DNA of 64,000 nucleotides from JBEBSD01 sp040394475 (lineage in GTDB: Bacteria; Bacteroidota; Bacteroidia; Cytophagales; Spirosomataceae). Below, piece after piece: positions 42,874 to 50,554 of the stretch; the stretch's first letter is position 1, and each line of letters opens with the position of its first letter. The DNA lies in the NCBI GenBank assembly GCA_040394475.1, contig JBEBSD010000006.1:62001-126000 (forward strand), in the 5' to 3' direction. Below the pieces are notes generated by a model, which was not told where the DNA came from, ran no database searches, and saw only the letters and a program-made list of their open reading frames with translations. Made by a program: the position numbers and the translations under genes.

Positions 42874-44229
42874 TTATTGGTACGCTCCTGTTACGCGATC
42901 CATATCGATTTTACTGCTTACCAGCTGATAGAGGGCATTAAGGTAGTTGAACTGCGCATTTTGGAGGTCATTCTGGGAAATGATCACGTCGAGGTAGGTT
43001 TTAACTCCCGATTTGTATTGAAGGTCTACCACATCGTATACTTCCTGGGCCAGATCCCGGTTTTCCTTTAAAGCAATTGTATTCCCGAGGTTGGCTTTGT
43101 ATTCTGCCATAACGAGTTCGAATTCCGTATGAATCGCATTCTGTAAACGGGTAAAGTCCCAGTCCATGCGGGAAAGCTGCAGTTCGGCTAACTTGATCTG
43201 ATGATTGCGCTTACCTCCCTGGAAGAGGGGATAAGACAAGGTCAACCCGTAAAGGGAGTTGGGGAAGGACCGGTCGTACAGATTGGCGAACTTCTGGTTC
43301 TGGAAAACGAGGTTATAATTTAAAAAGGCCGAGACGGAGGGCAGGTAACTTTGCTTCTGGTAACGGATATCGGCCCTTCGCAGGAGCTGCAGGGTTTGCA
43401 GCAGTTGGTATTCTACCCGGTTTTCATAGCGTACCTGTTGGTTAGTATCCAGTTCCACGCTCGATTCCAGGGACTGGTCGCCCGTTTGAATCACCAGCAT
43501 TTCGCCGGGAGGATAGCCCATGCTGTTTTTAAGCACGGCATACTTGGCTTTTACCAATTCCTGGATACGCTGTTCGTTGGCCCTGGCATTGTTAAGTGCA
43601 ATGGTCGCTCTTTTGTAATCAATTTTATCAACCAGTCCGCTCTTATACTGGTTAAAGGCCATCTTGAGGCTTTCCTCTATCCGGCTGATATCATTGGCTG
43701 CAATGGTAAGCTGCTCGCGGGTCAGGAGCACATCGTAGAAGGCCTTGCTGACATTGACAGTCGTGGCAATCCGGTTGTTTTTCAGCTCCAGATCCGATTG
43801 GTTCCGGATGTCCTGCGCCGTTTGCCGGGCCAGCAGCAGGTCACGATTGAACAGGCTCTGGTTGACCGAAAGGGCCGCGGTAGACGAGTTCGGAACCCCC
43901 ATGCGTACCTCCCTGGTCTCCCCGGAAGAAGGGTTGGTCAGATCCGGAAGAATGGTGACCGGCAATTGCAGGTAATGCTGGACACTATAGTTGAGATTGA
44001 GCTGTGGGTACCAGTCGGCCAACTTGCTTTTTATGGTCCGGTCGGCAAGGGATTGGTCGATACGCGCCTGCTGAATATCAGGCTGATGGGTCAGCGCATA
44101 CTGTACGCATTCCTCCAGGGACGCAGTCCCTTCGAGGGTTTTATTCGTTTCATCGGCTTGGGTCAAAGCAACAACAGGCGAAAAAGCCAAAAGGGTACCG
44201 ATGAGTGTTTGCTTCAGAAAAGCTTTCAT
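42874..44229 (-). CDS. TolC-family outer-membrane efflux protein
   Basis: 451 aa with a signal peptide (MKAFLKQTLIGTLLAFSPVV). Two OEP repeats: TASLEECVQYALTHQPDIQQ with the helices that follow, and EYQLLQTLQLLRRADIRYQK in the second half, where SYPLFQGGKRNHQIKLAELQ is a family hallmark. It forms the outer-membrane duct for the RND pump and is the first gene of the set. The upstream region is a heptamer array, and the divergent gene is a Gfo/Idh oxidoreductase. Confidence 0.94.
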   Translation of the reverse strand: MKAFLKQTLIGTLLAFSPVVALTQADETNKTLEGTASLEECVQYALTHQPDIQQARIDQSLADRTIKSKLADWYPQLNLNYSVQHYLQLPVTILPDLTNPSSGETREVRMGVPNSSTAALSVNQSLFNRDLLLARQTAQDIRNQSDLELKNNRIATTVNVSKAFYDVLLTREQLTIAANDISRIEESLKMAFNQYKSGLVDKIDYKRATIALNNARANEQRIQELVKAKYAVLKNSMGYPPGEMLVIQTGDQSLESSVELDTNQQVRYENRVEYQLLQTLQLLRRADIRYQKQSYLPSVSAFLNYNLVFQNQKFANLYDRSFPNSLYGLTLSYPLFQGGKRNHQIKLAELQLSRMDWDFTRLQNAIHTEFELVMAEYKANLGNTIALKENRDLAQEVYDVVDLQYKSGVKTYLDVIISQNDLQNAQFNYLNALYQLVSSKIDMDRVTGAYQ

Positions 44230-44360
44230 TAAAAGCTGGCTAATAGTTAATTCGGCTAAAACCCGGGATCAAATGTGGTTCAGGAAACATTTTTCGGGTG
44301 CTAATGGGTATATAAGCTTATTTTGGGGTAAATAGTTTCCTGTACAGGCGGGTTTTTTTA

Positions 44361-44470
44361 GATTTACGAATTACGATTGACGAATTACGATTTGCGAATT
44401 ACGATTGCCGATAGCTGAAAGCCGATAGCCGAAAGCCATTCCCACTAACACCTAAAACCTAACACCTAAT
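44361..44470. repeat. 7-bp-period array (GATTTAC/GAATTAC, GATAGCC, CCTAACA)
   Basis: About 16 heptamers. Three unit families follow each other, with at most a one-base phase slip at the last junction. It lies in the divergent promoter region between the TolC and Gfo/Idh genes. Confidence 0.88.
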
Positions 44471-44472
44471 TC

Positions 44473-44496
44473 GTACTATTTTGTAGTGGTAAAATA
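44473..44496 (+). promoter_or_regulatory. 24-bp motif shared with the acyl carrier protein leader
   Basis: Begins GTACTATTT and ends TAAAATA; 19 of 24 positions match 61083-61106 in the same orientation. Both lie 75-90 nt before an ATG. The TATTTT/AAAATA arms form a dyad. It is a candidate promoter or operator. Confidence 0.4.
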
Positions 44497-44547
44497 CACA
44501 AAGCCCAGTCAGTGATAGTTGTTGTTAATCTTTATAAACGAATTGAT

Positions 44548-45948
44548 ATGACTGAGAACCACTCAAGGCGAACGTTTCTTCGCAACCTGAGCGTGCTGAC
44601 AGCCGGTGCCGCGCTTCCCCTGTCTGCGGATGCCTTTGGCGCCAATAAGAAATTAAGAATCCTCCTGGTAGGAACCGGTTCGAGGGGAATAGGTTTCTGG
44701 GGACAGCGTTTACTCAGGCAATACCCCGATTTACTTGAATTCGTGGCCCTGTCCGACCACAATCCGGGTCGCCTCCAATACGCCAAAGAATACATCGGAG
44801 TTAGTTGTCCTACGTATGTGGATTTTGATAAAGGACTGAAGGAGTCGAAACCGGATCTGGTCATCGTTACCACCGTGGACGGCACCCATCATGAATTTAT
44901 TATCAAAGGGCTTCAGCAGGGGTGCGATGTGATCACGGAGAAGCCCATGACCACCGATGCCGAAAAATGCCAGGCGATCCTGGACGCTGAAAAGCAATCG
45001 GGACGCAAGCTGCTTGTTGGGTTCAATTACCGGTGGAGCCCGTATGTGACCAAGGTAAAGGAGCTTCTGGCGGCCGGTACGATCGGAGAAATCAGCTCAG
45101 TGGATTTCAGTTGGTACCTGAACATTCACCATGGCGCCTCTTATTTCCGCCGCTGGAATGGGTTGATGGAACACAGCGGCTCCCTGTTTGTTCACAAAGC
45201 CTCCCATCACTTCGACCTGCTTAACTGGTGGCTGGACAGTGATCCCGAAGAAGTATTCGCGTATGGGTCGCTCGAGCATTACGGAAAAAACGGCCCCTTC
45301 CGCGGGAAAAACTGCCGGAGCTGTGAACATAAAAAAGAATGTATTTACTACTGGGATATCACCAAGAGTAAGCAGGAAATGAAGCTGTATGTAGAGCAGG
45401 AGCACCACGATGGCTATTTTAAAGATGCGTGTGTGTACCGGAATGAAATTGATATTTACGATAAAATGTCGGCGCAAATCAAGTATGCCAACAATACGGT
45501 CGTAAACTATTCCCTGACGACCTATTCTCCCTATGAAGGCTGGCGGATTGCGTTCAACGGCCATAAGGGACGGATTGAGGCCTGGCTGGATATCCCTTTT
45601 ATGAAAAACGAGCAATTGGACCAGTCCGGATTGCACGCTGCCGAGATGAACCAATCGGGACAGGATAAAATGGTGCATGAGCCGATTGTGGTGCATAAAA
45701 ACTGGGAGGATTATCAGACCCTCCAGGTTTCCAGTGAAAGGGCCGGGCATGGCGGCGGCGACAGCCGTTTGCAGGATAAGCTCTTCAAAAACCCTGCAGC
45801 GCCGGATCCGCTAAAGCATGCTGCCGGTATCCGCGACGGCGCCATGGCGGTCCTGATCGGGGTAGCTGCCCGCAAAAGCATCGAAACGAAGTCAGTGATC
45901 AAAATAGGGGACCTGACTTCCCTGAAACCCAGCAGGAACCGCGTCTGA
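44548..45948 (+). CDS. Tat-exported Gfo/Idh/MocA-family oxidoreductase with Cys cluster
   Basis: 466 aa from the ATG at 44548 (MTENHSRRTFLRNLSVLTAG), which opens a twin-arginine leader; an upstream frame to 44512 would bury it. The Rossmann motif is LLVGTGSRGIG and the EKP motif DVITEKPMTTD. Near residues 255-270 an insert carries CRSCEHKKEC, a CxxCx5C pattern that could bind zinc or an iron-sulfur centre. The C-terminal domain contains HKASHHFDLLNWWLDSDPEE. It stands alone, followed by a strong hairpin, and probably acts on a sugar in the periplasm. Confidence 0.88.
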   Translation: MTENHSRRTFLRNLSVLTAGAALPLSADAFGANKKLRILLVGTGSRGIGFWGQRLLRQYPDLLEFVALSDHNPGRLQYAKEYIGVSCPTYVDFDKGLKESKPDLVIVTTVDGTHHEFIIKGLQQGCDVITEKPMTTDAEKCQAILDAEKQSGRKLLVGFNYRWSPYVTKVKELLAAGTIGEISSVDFSWYLNIHHGASYFRRWNGLMEHSGSLFVHKASHHFDLLNWWLDSDPEEVFAYGSLEHYGKNGPFRGKNCRSCEHKKECIYYWDITKSKQEMKLYVEQEHHDGYFKDACVYRNEIDIYDKMSAQIKYANNTVVNYSLTTYSPYEGWRIAFNGHKGRIEAWLDIPFMKNEQLDQSGLHAAEMNQSGQDKMVHEPIVVHKNWEDYQTLQVSSERAGHGGGDSRLQDKLFKNPAAPDPLKHAAGIRDGAMAVLIGVAARKSIETKSVIKIGDLTSLKPSRNRV

Positions 45949-45956
45949 CAATCTGC

Positions 45957-45980
45957 GGCAGGCCGGGGAACCGGCCTGCC
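45957..45980. terminator. hairpin between convergent genes
   Basis: Perfect 10-bp GC-rich stem GGCAGGCCGG/CCGGCCTGCC with a GGAA loop. It lies 8 nt after the Gfo/Idh stop and 15 nt after the end of the DsbA-like gene on the other strand. It probably terminates both. Confidence 0.75.
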
Positions 45981-45995
45981 TGCTTTCATAGGAGG

Positions 45996-46697
45996 TCAGG
46001 AGCAGTCGCCTTCCGGCGTACATACTGCACCGCCGGCCAGATCCGGTTGTGGTTGTTCTTTCTTCCAGTTTGCAAAGGTTTTTTCGAGCATTTCGGAAAA
46101 TGCGGCTACCGGCTGCGCGCCTGAAACCCCGTATTTTCTTTCAACCGCGAAAAACGGCACCCCGCCGATGCCCAGTAGCCTGGCGGCCTCACCGTCCCGG
46201 CGGACATCTTCCGCAAAATCGTCTCCGGCCAGGACCTCGTTTACTTCCTCCGCTTCCAGGCCGGCCTCCACAGCAAGTCTGGAGAGCGTAGCATGATCGC
46301 TCATCAATTCCCCTTCGGTAAAGTACGCTTTGAAGAACCGTTCTTCCACTTCATCGGCAAGTCCGTGTTTTTTGGCCAGCTGGATCAGCCGGTGCGCATC
46401 CCGGGAATTGGCAATCTGCGCCTTATCAAAACGGTAATCCAAGCCGGCCTTCCGAGCCGTGGCAACCACATTTTCGTGGAGACGCACGGACCATTCGCGG
46501 GTTTGGCCTTTCATTTCGGCTACGTAGTCGTAAACATCTTTTCCGGGCTGGTGCTCCAGCCGGGGATTGAGTTGAAAACTGCGCCATTCAACACTTACTT
46601 CGTCTCTGTGAGGGAATTGCTGCAGCGCTGTTTCAAAATGCCTTTTGCCTATGTAGCAAAACGGACACATAATGTCACTCCATATTTCAATTTTCAT
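45996..46697 (-). CDS. DsbA-family oxidoreductase, FrnE-like
   Basis: 233 aa from the ATG at 46697 (MKIEIWSDIMCPFCYIGKRH); an ATG two codons upstream is possible. Thioredoxin-fold protein with a helical insert; the active site is CPFC (about residues 11-14), and the cis-Pro loop reads GVPFFAVERKYGVSGAQP. There is no signal peptide, so it acts in the cytoplasm, as expected for the FrnE/HCCA-isomerase-like group. The C-terminus carries two further Cys (VCTPEGDCS), which in FrnE-type proteins can form a second redox pair. Confidence 0.9.
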   Translation of the reverse strand: MKIEIWSDIMCPFCYIGKRHFETALQQFPHRDEVSVEWRSFQLNPRLEHQPGKDVYDYVAEMKGQTREWSVRLHENVVATARKAGLDYRFDKAQIANSRDAHRLIQLAKKHGLADEVEERFFKAYFTEGELMSDHATLSRLAVEAGLEAEEVNEVLAGDDFAEDVRRDGEAARLLGIGGVPFFAVERKYGVSGAQPVAAFSEMLEKTFANWKKEQPQPDLAGGAVCTPEGDCS

Positions 46698-46890
46698 CGG
46701 CATCGTTAGTAAAACCTGTTAAAAGTTTTCCTGAAAATGTCACGGACCGTTCCGGTTTCAGGATGTACGAGACGCTGTCCCGTTTCATACCGGCACAACC
46801 GGCTCCGGGATTTCAGCGCGCTCTATTCAGTAAACGCTGATTGCAGCGAACCTGTTCCCGGGACCGCCGGCATGGTGAAAAATAACGGGA

Positions 46891-47802
46891 TCAGGCCTGA
46901 ACAGTTTTTCGTTCCTGAAGGGCTATGACCAGGATAGTCCCCACGATCAGGAAGGCGCCGGCCCAATCGGTAAATCCAAACGGGACCTTTAACCAATACA
47001 CTGCCACAACAGCCGCCGAAACAGGTTCGGCACAGGCCAGCAACCCGGAAGTCTGGGGTCCCAGGATCTTTACGGCGTTAAGGTAGGCATAGAAGGGGAT
47101 TAACGTTCCGAACAGGATAATGAATAAAATCCCGCCGGCAGTTTGCAGGTCCCATATACCCGGAACATGCAGCGGATTGCTGACCATGATGAAGGCGCCG
47201 CCGCCGATAAGCATGGCCCATCCGACAAGCACCATGGAAGGGTACTTATTCAGCAGGCGCACGGGCTGGATGGAATGGATAGCCAGGGTGATCGCCGAGG
47301 CAATTCCCCAGAACAGGGCGATCCCCGATAGCGAGAGCTTGTCGGTCCGGCCTTGCGTGACCAGCAGGAAAATGCCTGCCAATGCCATTAAAATGGCCAG
47401 ATAATCGAATCCCGAGGGCCATTTGTGGGTAGAAACGGCCATGTAGAGCATAATGAACACCGGCCCCGTATATTGAATGACCGTAGCCGTGGCGGCATTG
47501 GAACTCGCTATAGCTGCAAAATACGTGTACTGTACGGCCAGCATGCCGAAGATACTGAAAAGCACCAGCGAACGCCGGTCTTTCGGGTGGCGCCATATCT
47601 GGCCCAGGTCTATGTTTTTACGGGCAGCGGCCAGCAGTAAGAGTAAGGAACCGGCGGTGATCAGGCGTACCGTCACCAGCCATTCAGGGGTAATTTGTTT
47701 TTCCTGAAAAAGAAATTGGGCAAAGGCTCCGGATATGCCCCACAGGGTGGCTGCTCCGATCGCCATAATAAAGCCGGCTACTCGTTTGTCGATGGTTTTC
47801 AT
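46891..47802 (-). CDS. EamA-family (DMT) transporter
   Basis: 303 aa with ten predicted membrane helices in two EamA repeats. The first holds AGFIMAIGAATLWGISGAFA and NAATATVIQYTGPVFIMLYM; the second begins near GIALFWGIASAITLAIHSIQ and ends FADWAGAFLIVGTILVI-like (FTDWAGAFLIVGTILVIALQ). Members export amino acids, nucleosides or other metabolites; the cargo is unknown. It is a single gene; 46698-46890 holds nothing I can identify. Confidence 0.92.
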   Translation of the reverse strand: MKTIDKRVAGFIMAIGAATLWGISGAFAQFLFQEKQITPEWLVTVRLITAGSLLLLLAAARKNIDLGQIWRHPKDRRSLVLFSIFGMLAVQYTYFAAIASSNAATATVIQYTGPVFIMLYMAVSTHKWPSGFDYLAILMALAGIFLLVTQGRTDKLSLSGIALFWGIASAITLAIHSIQPVRLLNKYPSMVLVGWAMLIGGGAFIMVSNPLHVPGIWDLQTAGGILFIILFGTLIPFYAYLNAVKILGPQTSGLLACAEPVSAAVVAVYWLKVPFGFTDWAGAFLIVGTILVIALQERKTVQA

Positions 47803-47853
47803 AGGGAATTACTGATCCGCAAAGTTACGGGTAATTTGCTGTCTGCCGGGAGT

Positions 47854-48348
47854 TTAGCGGGAAAATAATGAAGGAGTGTACCGGGTTACCTCACTGGTGT
47901 CGGTAGAAAGCGCCAGTAACGCCGCTTGTGTATTTCCCAGTACCGGATGCACAAAGTGCGGCGCGATTTCCGCCATAGGGTGCAGCACGAAATTCCGCTC
48001 ATGTAGTCGGGGATGGGGAATTTCCAGCCGTTCAGTAGTCATCACCAGCTGATCGTAGTAAAGAATATCAATATCGATCAGGCGGCTTTCCCAACGTTTG
48101 AGGCGGCGGCGTCCGAGCACTGCCTCGATATCGAGCAAGACCGTGAGGAGATTGTCAGGAGAAAGTCGGGTATGGATACCAACGGCCTGGTTGAGATAAG
48201 CAGGCTGGTCGGCTGTGCCCCAGGGCGCTGTTTCATATAATGCAGAGCGGATAACCACTGTACCTGCCCGTTGCTCCAACGCCTCAATCGCCCGGGCGAT
48301 CAGCGCTCCGCGGTCGCCGAGATTAGAGCCGAGCAGCAAATACGCCAT
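47854..48348 (-). CDS. folK: 2-amino-4-hydroxy-6-hydroxymethyldihydropteridine pyrophosphokinase
   Basis: 164 aa from the ATG at 48348 (MAYLLLGSNLGDRG); an ATG at 48369 would add seven residues. HPPK transfers pyrophosphate from ATP to 6-hydroxymethyl-dihydropterin in folate synthesis. Family motifs are complete: LLLGSNLGDR, SALYETAPWG, QPAYLNQAV, GRRRLKRWESRLIDIDILYY and IPHPRLHERNFVLHPMAEI. It follows lepA in the same direction after a short gap. Confidence 0.95.
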   Translation of the reverse strand: MAYLLLGSNLGDRGALIARAIEALEQRAGTVVIRSALYETAPWGTADQPAYLNQAVGIHTRLSPDNLLTVLLDIEAVLGRRRLKRWESRLIDIDILYYDQLVMTTERLEIPHPRLHERNFVLHPMAEIAPHFVHPVLGNTQAALLALSTDTSEVTRYTPSLFSR

Positions 48349-48387
48349 ATGTTCGTGCAGGGAGGTCATCCGGGGGAGAGGGCAGCC

Positions 48388-50175
48388 TTAATTGATTTTC
48401 AGTACCGCCATAAAGGCTTCCTGCGGGATTTCCACATTGCCTACCTGGCGCATCCGCTTTTTTCCTTTTTTCTGCTTCTCCAAAAGCTTTCTTTTCCTGG
48501 AAATGTCCCCACCGTAGCATTTGGCGAGCACGTCTTTCCGCATGGCCTTAACCGTTTCCCGGGCGATGATCTTTTGTCCGATAGCTGCCTGGATGGCAAT
48601 TTCGAACATCTGCCGGGGAATGAGTTCCCGCAGCTTTTCGCACAGCTTTTTACCCCATTCATAGGCTTTGCTCCGGTGTACGATGGCGGAAAGGGCATCC
48701 ACTTTTTCCCCGTTCAACATAACATCCAGCTTCACCATATCCGATTCCTTGTAGCCGCTCAGTTCGTAATCCAGGGAAGCATAGCCCCTCGAAATGGTTT
48801 TCAGCTTGTCGAAGAAATCAAAAACCACTTCCGCCAGGGGCATGGAAAACTGGATCTCCACCCGGTCGGCCGTCAGGTATACCTGGTTGGTCAGCATCCC
48901 GCGCTTGTCCATACAAAGCGACATGATGCCTCCGATGTATTCGGCCTTGGTAATAATCTGGGCGTTGATAAAGGGCTCTTCGATCCAGTCGATATAGTTC
49001 GGTTCCGGCATTTCAGACGGGGCGCTCACTTTAAGGAGGTTCCCCTTGGAAGTAACAACGTCAAATTGAACGGACGGGACCGTTGTGATCACGGTCATGT
49101 CAAATTCCCGTTCGAGGCGTTCCTGCACGATCTCCATATGCAGCATGCCCAGAAAACCGCAGCGGAAGCCGAATCCAAGGGCGGCTGAGGTTTCCGGTTC
49201 CCATACCAGCGCTGCATCATTGAGCTGTAATTTTTCCATGGCATCCCGGAGTTCTTCGAATTCGCTGGTATCAACCGGATAAATTCCTGCAAATACCATG
49301 GGCTTTACTTCTGAAAAGCCCTGGATCGCCGTTTGGGCAGGCCGGTTCAGGTGAGTAATGGTATCGCCTACTTTTACCTCCCGCGCCACTTTTATACCGG
49401 AGATCAGATAACCCACGTCTCCGCATTCAATCACTTCCTTGGGAGCTTGCTGCAGCAGCAGGGTGCCGATTTCGTCTGCAATATACTCCTTTCCGGTGGC
49501 CATGAATTTGACCTTGTCTCCTTTCCGGATACTGCCGTTTTTTACACGGAAAATGACTTCAATTCCCCGGTAGGAGTTAAAAACAGAGTCGAAAATGAGT
49601 GCCTGCAAGGGAGCCGCCGGGTCTCCTGCAGGAGGTGGAATGCGGTCCACAATGGCATTAAGGATGGCTTCGATCCCGATCCCGGTTTTGCCGCTGGCGG
49701 GGATGATTTCATCCCTTTTGCAGCCGAGCAGGTCGACCATTTCATCTTTAATCTCTTCCGGCATGGCACCCGGGAGATCGATCTTATTCAGTACCGGAAT
49801 AATCACGAGATCATGATTAATGGCCAGGTAGAGGTTTGAAATTGTCTGGGCTTCGGTTCCCTGCGCCGAGTCCACCAGCAGCAGCGCCCCTTCACAGGCG
49901 GCAATAGACCGTGATACCTCGTATGAAAAATCTACGTGGCCGGGCGTATCGATCAGGTTGAGAATGTATTCTTCTCCGTTATAAGGGTACCGCATTTGGA
50001 TGGCATGGCTCTTGATCGTGATGCCACGCTCCCGCTCGAGGTCCATGTTGTCCAGTAACTGAGCCTGCATTTCACGATTGGTAACGGTATTCGTGAATTC
50101 CAATAACCGGTCGGCCAGGGTACTTTTACCATGGTCAATATGGGCAATGATGCAAAAATTGCGGATGTTCTTCAT
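48388..50175 (-). CDS. lepA: elongation factor 4 (LepA)
   Basis: 595 aa from the ATG at 50175 (MKNIRNFCIIAHIDHGKSTL); the frame upstream is not conserved. Ribosome-bound GTPase that affects translocation and initiation. G motifs: AHIDHGKST (G1), IDTPGHVDF (G3) and NKIDLPGA (G4). The LepA-specific C-terminal domain is present (ALSAIVHRSKAYEWGKKLCE, KCYGGDISRKRKLLEKQKKG). Length is standard. It is co-directional with folK. Confidence 0.97.
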   Translation of the reverse strand: MKNIRNFCIIAHIDHGKSTLADRLLEFTNTVTNREMQAQLLDNMDLERERGITIKSHAIQMRYPYNGEEYILNLIDTPGHVDFSYEVSRSIAACEGALLLVDSAQGTEAQTISNLYLAINHDLVIIPVLNKIDLPGAMPEEIKDEMVDLLGCKRDEIIPASGKTGIGIEAILNAIVDRIPPPAGDPAAPLQALIFDSVFNSYRGIEVIFRVKNGSIRKGDKVKFMATGKEYIADEIGTLLLQQAPKEVIECGDVGYLISGIKVAREVKVGDTITHLNRPAQTAIQGFSEVKPMVFAGIYPVDTSEFEELRDAMEKLQLNDAALVWEPETSAALGFGFRCGFLGMLHMEIVQERLEREFDMTVITTVPSVQFDVVTSKGNLLKVSAPSEMPEPNYIDWIEEPFINAQIITKAEYIGGIMSLCMDKRGMLTNQVYLTADRVEIQFSMPLAEVVFDFFDKLKTISRGYASLDYELSGYKESDMVKLDVMLNGEKVDALSAIVHRSKAYEWGKKLCEKLRELIPRQMFEIAIQAAIGQKIIARETVKAMRKDVLAKCYGGDISRKRKLLEKQKKGKKRMRQVGNVEIPQEAFMAVLKIN

Positions 50176-50554
50176 GAAGAAACTTAAACGGTCTATCCTG
50201 TTAACGCCTCCCGCCGGCACTGAACTTTCAGTGTTGTCGGACGGGAATCGGGACGCAAATTTATCCTTACCTTTTCTTTTTATTGGTATTTTAAGATCGA
50301 TATTTTTAAAACGGGGCAGATCCTTCCGCAGAATAGGAGTATTTTTAGTATTTTTGGGTGCTGATTTTCACCCGGCGTCTACTTTTTTGCGCCGGTGGAA
50401 CAGAACGGCTGCAAGCAGTCTTAACCGTTGCGGGCTACCAAAAAGGAGTGTTCCGGTTTTCCGGGCCCGTTTTATTTTTTTACCCCTGCACATTAAACCT
50501 CCGGGAATGCAGGCTGTCCAACGCATTAAGCGTACCTGTTGAAAATTAATTAGC
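50176..50554. other. intergenic region between lepA and the TonB receptor
   Basis: About 380 bp, divergent. It must hold the promoters of lepA and the receptor gene. I see no repeat, RNA gene or clear -33/-7 pair in it. Confidence 0.5.
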
